DNA of 53,018 nucleotides from an uncultured Burkholderiales bacterium (GCA_903880855.1 CAIRQX010000103.1:125161-178178); one strand, 5' to 3'; shown: positions 8,568-17,674, counted from the stretch's first letter. Translations and numbers: made by a program. Notes: generated from the sequence alone by a model not told the origin.

Positions 8568-9437
8568 ATGGACTACAAAAACCTCATCGCCATCGACATC
8601 CACACCCATGCCGAGGTGAGTTGCCGCAACCCGTTTGACAACTACGGCGAGGAATACGACCGCGCGGCCGACAAGTTCTTCGGCTCCGACAGAAGACCGA
8701 CGATCGACGAAACAGTCGCTTACTACCGAGAAAAGAAAATCGGCTTGGTCATGTTCACCGTCGACAGCGAATCGCAACTTGGCCGTCGTCGCATTCCTAA
8801 TGAAGAAATCGCCGACGCCGCCAAAGCCAACAGCGACATGATGGTTGCCTTTGCCAGCATTGACCCCCACAAAGGCAAGATGGGGGCGCGCGAGGCAGAG
8901 CGCTTGATCAAAGAAAACGGCATCAAAGGCTTTAAGTTCCACCCCACGGTGCAGGGCTACCACCCTTACGACAAGATGGCGTGGCCGATTTACGACGTTA
9001 TCAACCATTACAAATTGCCCGCGATTTTTCATACCGGCCACAGCGGTATTGGCAGTGGCATGCGTTGCGGCGGTGGCTTGCGTTTGGCCTACAGCAACCC
9101 TATGCACTTAGACGACGTCGCCATCGACTGGCCCGATATGCAAATCGTGATGGCGCATCCGAGCTTCCCATGGCAAGATGAAGCGCTGAGTGTGGCGACC
9201 CACAAGCCCAATGTGTGGATCGATCTTTCCGGTTGGAGTCCGAAATATTTCCCCAAGCAACTGGTGCAATACGCCAACACCTTGCTCAAAGACCGTGTGC
9301 TGTTTGGCAGCGATTACCCGCTGATCACGCCAGAGCGCTGGATGAAAGACTTTGAAGTTGCAGGATTTAAGCCAGAAGTGATGCCTGGCATCTTGAAAGA
9401 CAACGCTGTCAGGCTATTGGGATTGGATAAAGTCTGA
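8568..9437 (+). CDS. Amidohydrolase-superfamily (amidohydrolase 2) metal-dependent hydrolase
   Basis: A 289-aa TIM-barrel hydrolase. The N-terminal metal motif is IDIHTHAEV (H12, H14). Later ligands lie in FHTGHSGIGSG and MAHPSFPWQ, and the C-terminal metal aspartate is D249 in FGSDYPLITPERW. The ATG at 8568 is chosen because SD AGGAAA precedes it; an upstream in-frame start at 8523 lacks an SD. Next to a cinnamate-type ligase and hydratase it recalls CouO of Rhodococcus jostii, an amidohydrolase-superfamily enzyme that cleaves aryl-beta-ketopropionyl-CoA (retro-Claisen) and needs an equivalent Asp. That function is inference; family assignment is firm. Confidence 0.87.
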   Translation: MDYKNLIAIDIHTHAEVSCRNPFDNYGEEYDRAADKFFGSDRRPTIDETVAYYREKKIGLVMFTVDSESQLGRRRIPNEEIADAAKANSDMMVAFASIDPHKGKMGAREAERLIKENGIKGFKFHPTVQGYHPYDKMAWPIYDVINHYKLPAIFHTGHSGIGSGMRCGGGLRLAYSNPMHLDDVAIDWPDMQIVMAHPSFPWQDEALSVATHKPNVWIDLSGWSPKYFPKQLVQYANTLLKDRVLFGSDYPLITPERWMKDFEVAGFKPEVMPGILKDNAVRLLGLDKV

Positions 9438-9473
9438 TCTTTTAAATAATTTTGGTGTGCGGGAGTACTTCTT

Positions 9474-9875
9474 TTGAATGATGCCTTGCAAATTGATGAG
9501 TCTGAGGTCGAAATCACCGCAGTGCGCGCGCAAGGGGCGGGCGGTCAAAACGTCAACAAAGTCTCAAGTGCCATCCACTTGCGGTTTGACATCGGCGCTT
9601 CTTCTTTGCCCGACGACGTCAAAGTCCGCTTGCTGGCGCTGAGCGACAACCGTATTACCCGCGCTGGCGTCTTGGTCATCAAAGCCCAAGAACACCGTAG
9701 CCAAGACATGAACCGCATCGAAGCTTTTGCACGTTTGATGGATGTGGTGCAGTCGGTTGCGAAGCCGCCCAAGAAACGTCGCCCCACTAAACCTACATTC
9801 GCCTCCAAGCAAAGGCGCTTGGAAGGCAAAAAGAAGCTGTCTGAAATCAAGTCTGGGCGCAGCAAAGTGCTTTAA
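9474..9875 (+). CDS. arfB: Alternative ribosome-rescue factor / peptidyl-tRNA hydrolase ArfB (YaeJ)
   Basis: A 133-aa release-factor-like hydrolase that frees peptides from ribosomes stalled on nonstop messages. The catalytic GGQ is at residues 23-25 in RAQGAGGQNVNKVSSAIHLR. The C-terminal tail is rich in Lys/Arg (KPPKKRRPTKPTF, KQRRLEGKKKLSEIK), as needed to enter the empty mRNA channel. The start is a TTG at 9474 with GGGAG eight nt upstream; the nearby ATG is out of frame. It lies between two genes of a catabolic operon, with 36 and 39 bp gaps, which is an unexpected context. Confidence 0.95.
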   Translation: MNDALQIDESEVEITAVRAQGAGGQNVNKVSSAIHLRFDIGASSLPDDVKVRLLALSDNRITRAGVLVIKAQEHRSQDMNRIEAFARLMDVVQSVAKPPKKRRPTKPTFASKQRRLEGKKKLSEIKSGRSKVL

Positions 9876-9914
9876 TAAGCGGCCAGAATACATCTTTAGC
9901 ATAAGGAGACAAAC

Positions 9915-10910
9915 ATGCACCCCATCACCCACCACAAACACACAGTTTCTTGGATGCGCCGAAGCGCTATCGCTTTTTGCTTAGCCTTGCCGCTGTTTGC
10001 GCAAGCCCAAGCTTGGCCGAATAAGCCGATCAAATGGATCATTCCCTACACCCCAGGTGGTATCACCGACAACGCCACGCGCATGGTGGTGCAAAAAATC
10101 ATGGAGCAAACCGGCTGGACCATCGTCATCGAAAACAAGCCTGGGGCTAACTCCATCTTGGGGGCCGATCTGGCAGCGCGTGCCGCGCCAGATGGATATA
10201 CCTTTGTGACAGTAATTGGCGCCCACGCTGCCAATGCCACGCTTTATGCGGGTCGTTTGCCCTATGACCCGGTCAAGAGCTTCGCGCCAGTCTCCTTGGT
10301 GGGTATTGCGCCTTTGCTCATGACGGTCAATAACAGCCTTCCTGTGAAAGACGTGAAAGAACTGGTTGCCTATACAAAAGCCAATCCCGGCAAGGTTTCT
10401 TTCGGTTCATCAGGCGTGGGTGCAGCCGCGCATTTGACACAAGAGCTATTCAAACAAGTGACCCAAGCTGACATAGTGCATATTCCCTACAAAGGTACCG
10501 CTCCCGCACTAAGCGATTTGATGGGCGGCAGCTTGCAAATCTTGACCGATACGCCCAGCGCCTTGATGCCGCACGTACGGAGCGGAAAAATCAAGGCCAT
10601 GGCGGTCTTCTCCAACAAACGAGTTCCAGGCGCCTCTGAAGTGCCGACGATTGCAGAAGCGGGTGGGCCTGCCATTGAAGGTTCAACGTGGGTTTTGTTT
10701 TTGACCCAAGCCGCAGCCCCGAAGGACGTCGTGAACCGTATGTCTGCTGAAGCTGCCAAAGCAATTAATTCACCTGAACTGCGCGCCAAGTTTGAGTCCT
10801 TAGGCATTGAGTCTGTAGGCAGTACACCTGATCAAGCTGGTAAGTTCTTGGATGAAGAAATCGTCAAATGGGCCAAAGTCATTTCTGCAGCTGGAGTCAA
10901 AGCGGAGTGA
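9915..10910 (+). CDS. Bug/TctC-type periplasmic solute-binding protein
   Basis: A 331-aa receptor with a Sec signal: basic MRRS near residue 14, then hydrophobic AIAFCLALPLFAQAQA. The ligand-loop motif is IPYTPGGITDNATR and the second loop is NKPGANSILGADLAARAAPDGY. SD AAGGAG six nt before the ATG at 9915 supports the long start. It sits between arfB and the SDR gene, in the plus arm of the aromatic cluster. The cluster therefore has one Bug protein in each arm, possibly for different aromatic or aliphatic acids (inference). Confidence 0.92.
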   Translation: MHPITHHKHTVSWMRRSAIAFCLALPLFAQAQAWPNKPIKWIIPYTPGGITDNATRMVVQKIMEQTGWTIVIENKPGANSILGADLAARAAPDGYTFVTVIGAHAANATLYAGRLPYDPVKSFAPVSLVGIAPLLMTVNNSLPVKDVKELVAYTKANPGKVSFGSSGVGAAAHLTQELFKQVTQADIVHIPYKGTAPALSDLMGGSLQILTDTPSALMPHVRSGKIKAMAVFSNKRVPGASEVPTIAEAGGPAIEGSTWVLFLTQAAAPKDVVNRMSAEAAKAINSPELRAKFESLGIESVGSTPDQAGKFLDEEIVKWAKVISAAGVKAE

Positions 10911-10986
10911 GTGTGGCTCGGCTAGTTAAATTAGCCTTTTTGATCAAAATTAGAAAATCAAATTTCAAGATTTAAGGAATACGTCT

Positions 10987-11751
10987 GTGAATTTATTCAG
11001 TTTAGAGGGCCAAGTTGCCATCATCACCGGTTCTTCGCGCGGTATCGGTCGTGCCATTGCATTACGCATGGCCGAGCACGGCGCCAAAGTTGTGGTGTCG
11101 TCACGCAAAGTAGCTGCTTGCGAAGAGGTGGTCAAAACTATCCAAGAAAAATACGGCAAAGACCGTGCGATAGCGATAGCCGCCAACATCTCTTCTAAAG
11201 ACGATCTGGCCAATTTGGTAGCTGAAACCGAGCGGCATTGGGGACAAGTGAATGTGCTGGTGTGTAACGCAGCCAGTAACCCCTATTACGGGCCACAAGC
11301 AGGCATTGCCGACGAGCAGTTCCGCAAAATCTTGGATAACAACATCGTGGCCAACCACTGGTTGATCAACTTGGTCGCGCCACAGATGATCCAACGCAAA
11401 ACTGGTTCCATCATCATTGTGTCTTCTATTGGCGGTTTGCGTGGGTCACCCGTGATCGGTGCTTATTGCATCAGCAAAGCCGCCGATATGCAACTCGCCC
11501 GTAACTTGGCTGTCGAATATGGTCCGCACAATGTGCGGGTCAATTGCATTGCCCCAGGTTTGATCAAAACCGACTTTGCCCGCGCATTGTGGGAAGACGA
11601 AGCCATGCTGAAAGAGCGCATGGTGACGACACCGCTTAGACGGATTGGCGAGCCAGACGAAATTGCTGGCGCCGCTGTTTTCTTGGCCTCGCAGGCTGGT
11701 TCTTATGTCACTGGGCAAAGCTTGGTAGTGGATGGTGGCGTGACGATCTAG
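10987..11751 (+). CDS. Short-chain dehydrogenase/reductase (SDR)
   Basis: A 254-aa classical SDR. The NAD(P) motif is TGSSRGIGRA near residues 13-22, the core motif CNAAS replaces NNAG, the catalytic Ser lies in IIVSSIGG, and the YxxxK motif is YCISK. The C-terminus GSYVTGQSLVVDGG is typical. The start is GTG at 10987 with AAGG upstream. In context it may oxidise the 3-hydroxy-arylpropionyl-CoA made by the crotonase to the beta-keto form. Its stop shares the four bases CTAG with the convergent tctA stop. Confidence 0.9.
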   Translation: MNLFSLEGQVAIITGSSRGIGRAIALRMAEHGAKVVVSSRKVAACEEVVKTIQEKYGKDRAIAIAANISSKDDLANLVAETERHWGQVNVLVCNAASNPYYGPQAGIADEQFRKILDNNIVANHWLINLVAPQMIQRKTGSIIIVSSIGGLRGSPVIGAYCISKAADMQLARNLAVEYGPHNVRVNCIAPGLIKTDFARALWEDEAMLKERMVTTPLRRIGEPDEIAGAAVFLASQAGSYVTGQSLVVDGGVTI

Positions 11752-13262
11752 TGCGATGGTTTTGGCGCATTACCATTTGTGATACGGTCATAAGCCCATG
11801 TTCCCACTGGCCAAAGCAAAATGATGATGGTACTTATCGCCAGCCACATCGCAATCGGACGCGTGAAGAAGACCAATGGGTCACCGTCTGACTTGATCAT
11901 CGAGGTGACAAAGTTTTCTTCCATCATCGTGCCGAGCACGACGCCCAAGATGGCGGGGGCCACCGGAAACCCGTTCTCCTCAAAGATGAAAGACACCACA
12001 CCGAAGAACAAGATCAGCGTGACACCCCAGACAGAGTTGTTGATCGAGAAAGAACCAACGATACAGAACATCAAAATGATTGGCATCAAGATATTGCGTT
12101 TCACACGCAAGATTTTGGTCGCTACTTTGACTGTCAGCCAACCGAGCGGCACCATGATGATGTTGGCCAAGATAAAGACTAAAAAGATGGCGTAAATGTT
12201 CTCAGGGTTGTTGATAAAAATCATCGGCCCTGGATTCATGTTTTTCAAATACAGCACACCAATCGCAATCGCTGTGATGGAGTCACCGGGAATACCAAAA
12301 ACAATAGCCGGAATCCAAGCCCCCGCCAACGACGAGTTATTGGCTGCACCTGATTCGACAATGCCTTCGACGTGGCCTGTGCCAAATTTTTCTGGCTCTT
12401 TGGAGAACTTCTTGCTCATGGCATAACTCAGCCAAGAGGCCATGTCAGCGCCAGAGCCTGGTTGTATGCCGATGATGGTGCCCAAGGCGCTACCGCGCAA
12501 AAGGGCCCACGGATATTTTTTCAACAAGCCCCACATACCTGCAAAGATGTTGCCGATTTTCTCGGTCGCAATCATCGGTGGCGGATCCATATTGGTGATG
12601 TAGCGCAGTAACTCGGATACAGCAAACATACCCACCATCATGGGAATCAGCTCGATTCCGCTCATCAACTCTTTCATACCGAAGGTAAAGCGCAGATGGC
12701 CTGCTGGGTTTTCTAAACCAATACAAGCGATCAACAAACCCAGCAACAAGGATATGCAAGCTTTAAGGACGCTGGTGTTACCAATAAACACTGCACCGGC
12801 CAAGCCAAGAACGACTAACCAGAAGTATTCAAAAGAAGAAAACTTCAACGCAATTTCAGCCAAAGCTGGCGAGAAAAGCACCATCACGATGGTGCCAAAT
12901 AAGCCGCCAATGGCTGAGAACACCAAGCCAGCGCCAAGGGCGATTTCTGCTTGGCCCTTGAGCGTCATTTGGTAGGCCTCGTCTGTATAAGCAGCTGAGG
13001 CAGGCGTACCTGGAATACGAAGCAGCGCACCAGGAATATCGCCAGAGAAAATCGCCATCGCCGTGGCAGTGACGATCGCAGCAATCGCAGGCACTGGCGG
13101 CATGAAGAAGGTAATGGGCACCAATAAGGCCGTGGCCATCGTGGCACTCAGCCCTGGGATAGCGCCTACAAAAAGTCCGAATAAGGCCGAACACAAGATG
13201 ACCAGCAATACATACGGGTCAAACACCAGCCAAAAGGCTTGTAACAAAACAGCAGTGGTCAT
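11748..13262 (-). CDS. tctA: Tripartite tricarboxylate transporter, large membrane subunit TctA
   Basis: A 504-aa integral inner-membrane protein that forms the sodium- or proton-coupled translocation path for a carboxylate delivered by TctC. The family motif GAIPGLSATMATALLVPITFFMPP-type segment (about residues 33-56, with the key GLSATMATALL core) and the later GIQPGSGADMASWLSYAMS block are present. About a dozen hydrophobic segments are visible. It is the third gene of tctCBA, 12 bp after tctB. It is the only TctA in the window and may serve several Bug proteins (inference). Confidence 0.96.
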   Translation of the reverse strand: MTTAVLLQAFWLVFDPYVLLVILCSALFGLFVGAIPGLSATMATALLVPITFFMPPVPAIAAIVTATAMAIFSGDIPGALLRIPGTPASAAYTDEAYQMTLKGQAEIALGAGLVFSAIGGLFGTIVMVLFSPALAEIALKFSSFEYFWLVVLGLAGAVFIGNTSVLKACISLLLGLLIACIGLENPAGHLRFTFGMKELMSGIELIPMMVGMFAVSELLRYITNMDPPPMIATEKIGNIFAGMWGLLKKYPWALLRGSALGTIIGIQPGSGADMASWLSYAMSKKFSKEPEKFGTGHVEGIVESGAANNSSLAGAWIPAIVFGIPGDSITAIAIGVLYLKNMNPGPMIFINNPENIYAIFLVFILANIIMVPLGWLTVKVATKILRVKRNILMPIILMFCIVGSFSINNSVWGVTLILFFGVVSFIFEENGFPVAPAILGVVLGTMMEENFVTSMIKSDGDPLVFFTRPIAMWLAISTIIILLWPVGTWAYDRITNGNAPKPSH

Positions 13263-13274
13263 TGTTTTCTTTCT

Positions 13275-13748
13275 TTACCACTGAATGGGCATCAAAAGAC
13301 CCCACGGAAGAGGAACACGTAGTCCCTTATAAAAAATAAAGTGCACTATCAGAGTCACGATGATGGCAATAGGAAGAATGCTCTTCGCTCGCACTTCTAG
13401 TGCTGCAAACATCAATGCTAAAAGTATGGTTCCACAAATAATGAAACCTAAAAAGTCTGACAAGTAAATGTAGAAAAATAAGCAACCCACCGTGACCAAA
13501 AAGTTGCGCAGGTGAAACCAAGATTTCACCCAACCGCCAATGACCACCCAATCCTCATGCTTCTTGGCTTTGAGTCCTTTGAGTATGAGAAGGACAGAAC
13601 ACAAGGCTAGTAAGCCCGCCAGCAATCCAGGAAAAGCGCCCGGGCCAATGTTTTGGCCAGGGATCACGGGATAACTGCTCACGGTGTAGAGAATCAGTAG
13701 CGAAAGCGCTAACAGCGCTAAGCCACTTAGGGTGTCATTGATTTTCAT
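13275..13748 (-). CDS. tctB: Tripartite tricarboxylate transporter, small membrane subunit TctB
   Basis: A 157-aa inner-membrane protein with four hydrophobic segments: LSGLALLALSLLILYTV, FPGLLAGLLALCSVLLIL, FLVTVGCLFFYIYLSDFLG, and ILPIAIIVTLIVHFIFY. The opening segment followed by IPGQNIGPGAFPG is the TctB signature region. It lies 6 bp after tctC and 12 bp before tctA. It is required for transport with TctA, although its precise role is unclear. Confidence 0.93.
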   Translation of the reverse strand: MKINDTLSGLALLALSLLILYTVSSYPVIPGQNIGPGAFPGLLAGLLALCSVLLILKGLKAKKHEDWVVIGGWVKSWFHLRNFLVTVGCLFFYIYLSDFLGFIICGTILLALMFAALEVRAKSILPIAIIVTLIVHFIFYKGLRVPLPWGLLMPIQW

Positions 13749-13754
13749 AAATGC

Positions 13755-14729
13755 TTATTTGGCTAATCCGAGAGACTTCATGACAACACCCATATCGGCG
13801 TCACCCTTAGCCATGAATTGCTCAAAGCCCTTAGCGTCTGCATAGACCACGCCAAAGCCACGCTGTTGCATAAAGCCTTGGTAGTCTTGGCTGTCATAGA
13901 TTTTCTTGAGCACAGAACCCAATTTAGCTTGCACATCTGCTGGCAAACCTTTGGGGCCTGCGATGCCACGCCAAGCACCTATAGTCCAGTTGCTACCAGT
14001 AGCAGCCTTGAGGGTTGGCACATTGGGATACAAACCCGATGGTTGTGTGGCCATCACTGCGAGTGGACGCGCTTTCCCTGCGTCAATCAATGCGCGTGAT
14101 TCAGGCAATGAACAAGTGACAAATTCGATGCCTCCAGCCGCCAAGTCATTCATAGCAGGTGCGGCACCGTTTGATGGCACCCAAGGTGCAGCGCTGACAT
14201 CTAATTTTTGGTCTTTCAACATGCCAGCTAGAGCCAAATGCCAAATACCACCTTGACCCGTGCCAGACGCTTTGAACTTGCCTGGGTTGGCTTTGACAGC
14301 GTTCATCAAGTCGTTGACAGTTTTATAAGGTGAGTCTGCACGCACAGTGACGGCGGCAGGGTCAATGTTCATCAAAGCTAGAGGTGTGTATTCCTTGGGA
14401 TTCAATTCAGTCAAACCCGCCCAATGCATCATCGAGATTTCTACGGTAATCATGCCAATCGTGTAACCGTCAGCAGGTGCCGTAGCGATGGCGGAGTGGC
14501 CCACCACGCCGTTGCCGCCAGTGCGGTTAACAACGTTGACCGGTTGACCCATTTCCTTCTCCATCAAGGCTGCCACGATACGCGCGGTCGCGTCTGTTCC
14601 GCCACCAGCACCCCATGGAACCACCATGGTGATAGGACGAGATGGGTAGCTCTGGGCAACAGCAGAACCCACGAGGGTTAAGCCTAGTGAGAGGGCTAGT
14701 AAAGATTTAGAAAATACGCGACGTGTCAT
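13755..14729 (-). CDS. tctC: Tripartite tricarboxylate transporter receptor TctC
   Basis: A 324-aa periplasmic binding protein. The signal region is SKSLLALSLGLTLVGSAVAQ. The ligand-loop motif is VPWGAGGGTDATAR and the second loop is GGNGVVGHSAIATAPADGY. SD AGGAG lies upstream of the ATG. It is the first gene of a complete tctCBA operon, so unlike the other seven Bug proteins it has a dedicated membrane pair. The ligand is unknown; tricarboxylates or other organic acids are typical. Confidence 0.94.
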   Translation of the reverse strand: MTRRVFSKSLLALSLGLTLVGSAVAQSYPSRPITMVVPWGAGGGTDATARIVAALMEKEMGQPVNVVNRTGGNGVVGHSAIATAPADGYTIGMITVEISMMHWAGLTELNPKEYTPLALMNIDPAAVTVRADSPYKTVNDLMNAVKANPGKFKASGTGQGGIWHLALAGMLKDQKLDVSAAPWVPSNGAAPAMNDLAAGGIEFVTCSLPESRALIDAGKARPLAVMATQPSGLYPNVPTLKAATGSNWTIGAWRGIAGPKGLPADVQAKLGSVLKKIYDSQDYQGFMQQRGFGVVYADAKGFEQFMAKGDADMGVVMKSLGLAK

Positions 14730-14788
14730 AGTAAATGTCTCCTAAACAAAGTGCGGAGATCATGGCATTTGCCTGCGTTTTTGTCAGT

Positions 14789-14800
14789 GGGGATTACCCC
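14789..14800. promoter_or_regulatory. GGGG-ATTA-CCCC hairpin/palindrome between divergent transport genes
   Basis: GGGG (14789-14792), ATTA, CCCC (14797-14800) lies in the 187-bp gap between tctCBA and the plus-strand Bug gene. It could be an operator controlling both sides. Nothing else definite was seen in the gap apart from the two Shine-Dalgarno sequences. Confidence 0.25.
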
Positions 14801-14916
14801 TCTATGGCAAACCCCTCCTGGTCTTTGTCGCTTAAGGGACCAAAGGCCATGAAGGCACTGTGCGATAGTGAAAAGAAAGACAAATAGATACTTATTATTT
14901 CTACAAGGAGACGATC

Positions 14917-15912
14917 ATGCATTTCAATCGACGGACCATTCACCGCCTGTTAGCTATTTTGGTTGGCACGGTTTGCCTAGGAGCGATCCCGAGTGTGGCC
15001 CTCGGGCAGGCATATCCATCCAAGCCGATCAAAATGATCGTGCCTTTTCCTGCTGGCGGAACGACCGACATCGTGGCCCGTATCGTGGCCCAGCGCATGA
15101 GCGAGTCGATGGGACAACCCGTGTTGGTAGACAACCGTGGTGGTGCCGGCGGAGCGATTGGTGCGGACTTGGTCGCAAAAGCTGCGCCTGACGGCTACAC
15201 CATCTTGATGCACAACATCACCTTTCCCTTGTCTTCAGTTGCGCAGGCATTGAACAACCGATCTCCATTCAATGTCGATACCGATTTCACGGGCGTGTCT
15301 ATCGCTGTCTATGTGCCATTTGTATGGACTGCCAACCCTGGCATTCCTGCCAAAGATCTGCGCGAGTTAGCCAATTTATTAAGAACCAATAAAAGCTTGC
15401 AATACAACTATGGCTCTACTGGCCCTGGTTCGGGGATGCACGTTTTGGGTGAGTCTTTTAAACGTGACGCCAAAATCGAGATGGAACACGTTCCCTTTAA
15501 AGGCGCTGCACCTTTGAAGCAAGAGTTACTCTCTGGTCGCATTCAAGTGGGTGGCGACCAACTCTCTTCATCATTGGCTGAAATCAAAGCTGGAACCTTA
15601 CGTGCTTTGGCGACAACGGCGACTAAACGCATTGCTGTTTTACCTGATGTGCCTACTGTCAAAGAATTAGGTTTTCCTGGTTTGGAGTTGGAAGGATGGA
15701 ATGGTGTGTTTGCTCCCGCAAAAACCCCCAAAGACATCGTGGACCGTTTAAACCGCGAAATCGTTGCGGCAGTCCGCAACCCTGAAGTATCTAAGCGACT
15801 TGCCGATTTAGGTGCTGAGGCTGTGGGGTCTACACCAGCAGAGCAAGACGCCATTTTGAAGCGGCAAATGGACCAATTCCGTGCCGTGATTCGTGAAATG
15901 AAACTGGAGTGA
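14917..15912 (+). CDS. Bug/TctC-type periplasmic solute-binding protein
   Basis: A 331-aa receptor. The signal spans roughly residues 1-31 (NRRTIHRLLAILVG, ending SVALGQA). The ligand-loop motif is VPFPAGGTTDIVAR and the second loop is NRGGAGGAIGADLVAKAAPDGY. SD AAGGAG is six nt upstream of the ATG. It is followed after 7 bp by a beta-hydroxyacid dehydrogenase, suggesting the pair takes up and oxidises or reduces a hydroxy acid. It diverges from tctCBA, whose TctAB could be its membrane partner (inference). Confidence 0.92.
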   Translation: MHFNRRTIHRLLAILVGTVCLGAIPSVALGQAYPSKPIKMIVPFPAGGTTDIVARIVAQRMSESMGQPVLVDNRGGAGGAIGADLVAKAAPDGYTILMHNITFPLSSVAQALNNRSPFNVDTDFTGVSIAVYVPFVWTANPGIPAKDLRELANLLRTNKSLQYNYGSTGPGSGMHVLGESFKRDAKIEMEHVPFKGAAPLKQELLSGRIQVGGDQLSSSLAEIKAGTLRALATTATKRIAVLPDVPTVKELGFPGLELEGWNGVFAPAKTPKDIVDRLNREIVAAVRNPEVSKRLADLGAEAVGSTPAEQDAILKRQMDQFRAVIREMKLE

Positions 15913-15919
15913 AAAAACT

Positions 15920-16801
15920 ATGAAGATTGGTATCGCTGGAACCGGAAAAATGGGCACTGCGATTGCAGCGCGTTTGAAGTCTGTAGGACATGAACTCTTG
16001 GTATGGAATAGAACCGAAGCCAAAGCCCAGGCTGCGATGGCCTTGGGTGCCGCTTGGTGCCCCACGGCGAGAGACTTGATTCAACAATCAGACATCGTGA
16101 TTTGTTTGTTGACCAACGAGCAAGCGCTCGACGATGTGTATTTCTCTGCGAATGGACTCTTGTCAGCACCTGCTCCGGGCAAACTCATCATTGAGATGAG
16201 CACGGTCTCGCCGGACAAACAAGCGGTGATGGCAGAGAAGGCATCCAAAGTAGGCGTGAAATATTTGGAGTGCCCCGTAGGCGGCAGTATCGGTCCTGCA
16301 AAAGAGGGCAAGTTGATTGGTTTTGTCGGCGGGAGTGCAGAAGACTTAGAAATTGCTAGACCGCTACTAGAGCAAATGTGCAAACGAGTTGAGCATGTCG
16401 GTAACCACGGCGCTGGGTCGATGATGAAACTCGCCATCAACTTACCCCTGCTGGTGTATTGGCACACCTTTGCCGAAGCTTTGTCGCTGATTCAACCTTT
16501 GGGTTTAGATCCCAAACGCGTGGTCGATATTTTTTCAGAAACCTCTGGCGGTCCGAACTTGTTGAAAAACCGCGGCGCTTTTATTGCGCAATCTTTGATC
16601 GACGGCAAGTCCGATACGGTCAATGTCACCCTCAACACGGTGATCAAAGACTTGAACGCGATGCGCACGCACGCGCAAACGCTGGATAGAAAACTTCCAC
16701 TCACAGAACTTGCGATGGCGAACTTTGAAGCGTCTGCTAAATCGGGCTTAGGCGATGCAGACGCTGCCGAGCACTTAGTGCGTTGGCTGAAAAAAGCCTG
16801 A
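15920..16801 (+). CDS. 3-hydroxyisobutyrate dehydrogenase-family NAD(P) oxidoreductase
   Basis: A 293-aa beta-hydroxyacid dehydrogenase. The Rossmann motif is IGIAGTGKMGTAIA (GxGxxG, residues 6-12). The substrate-binding signature is ECPVGGSIGPAKEGKL (117-131), where DCPVSGG is usual. The catalytic lysine is K170 in SMMKLAINLPLL. It may act on 3-hydroxyisobutyrate, tartronate semialdehyde or a related acid; the Bug gene immediately upstream suggests an imported hydroxy acid. Its stop codon directly abuts the convergent permease stop with no gap and no terminator. Confidence 0.88.
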   Translation: MKIGIAGTGKMGTAIAARLKSVGHELLVWNRTEAKAQAAMALGAAWCPTARDLIQQSDIVICLLTNEQALDDVYFSANGLLSAPAPGKLIIEMSTVSPDKQAVMAEKASKVGVKYLECPVGGSIGPAKEGKLIGFVGGSAEDLEIARPLLEQMCKRVEHVGNHGAGSMMKLAINLPLLVYWHTFAEALSLIQPLGLDPKRVVDIFSETSGGPNLLKNRGAFIAQSLIDGKSDTVNVTLNTVIKDLNAMRTHAQTLDRKLPLTELAMANFEASAKSGLGDADAAEHLVRWLKKA

Positions 16802-17674
16802 TTACTCTTTGACCGAACCGGTCATGCCTGAGACGTAGTACTCGACAAAGAAAGAGTAGATCACCGCCACAGGCAACGACCCAAACAGGGCGCCTGCCAT
16901 CAGTGCGCCCCAGTGGTAGACATCACCTTCGACCAATTCAGTGACCACGCCGACTGGCAAAGTTTTCATTTCACTCGATGACACAAATGTGAGGGCGTAA
17001 ATAAATTCGTTCCACGATAGGGTGAAAGCAAAGATGCCTGCAGAAATCAAGCCAGGCACAGCCAAAGGCAGGATGATCTTGACCAAGATTTCCCAACGGT
17101 TGGCACCATCAATCAAAGCGCATTCTTCTAACTCCATAGGAATGGAGCGGAAGTAGCCCATCAGCAACCAGGTGCAAAACGGAATCAAGAAGGTGGGGTA
17201 GGTGAGGATGAGCGCCAAGCGTGTGTCAAACAATCCCATTTGAAACACAACAGAGGCCAGTGGAATAAACAAAATAGAGGGCGGCACCAAATACGCCAAG
17301 AAGATGCCTAGGCCTACATTTTTAGCACCAGAAAACCGCAGCCGTTCAATCGCATAGGCTGCAAATACGGAGGCGAGTAATGAAAAGAAAGTGGCAGTGA
17401 CGGACACCACGACGGTGTTCCACATCCACTGTGGGTACTCGGTTTTAAAAAGTAATTTCTCGATATGTGCCAATGTTGGAGAAATGATCCAGAAAGGATT
17501 GCCATCGCGCGACAGTAATTCGTTGTCGGGCTTGAATGTGGTGACACCCATCCAATAAAAAGGAAACAGCAGTACGAATAAAAATGCCAAGAGTGGCAAA
17601 TAAGTCATGAAGAATTGGCGTGAACGGCTGTCCAAATAGGACATGCCAACGGTATCGCTTTGGTCTTGGCTCAT
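16802..17674 (-). CDS. Carbohydrate ABC transporter permease (MalG/UgpE type)
   Basis: A 290-aa inner-membrane permease with about six hydrophobic segments. The EAA-loop that docks the ATPase is ECALIDGANRWEILVKIILP. It pairs with the MalF-type permease encoded just upstream. The ATG at 17674 overlaps the upstream stop by four bases and is preceded by an exceptionally strong Shine-Dalgarno inside the upstream gene. It is the last gene of the four-gene importer. Confidence 0.95.
   Translation of the reverse strand: MSQDQSDTVGMSYLDSRSRQFFMTYLPLLAFLFVLLFPFYWMGVTTFKPDNELLSRDGNPFWIISPTLAHIEKLLFKTEYPQWMWNTVVVSVTATFFSLLASVFAAYAIERLRFSGAKNVGLGIFLAYLVPPSILFIPLASVVFQMGLFDTRLALILTYPTFLIPFCTWLLMGYFRSIPMELEECALIDGANRWEILVKIILPLAVPGLISAGIFAFTLSWNEFIYALTFVSSSEMKTLPVGVVTELVEGDVYHWGALMAGALFGSLPVAVIYSFFVEYYVSGMTGSVKE

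Noticed and set aside
8406-9107. Minus-strand open frame of 233 codons
   Set aside because: It is antisense to the amidohydrolase, which has clear metal motifs and an SD; the reverse frame shows no family features.
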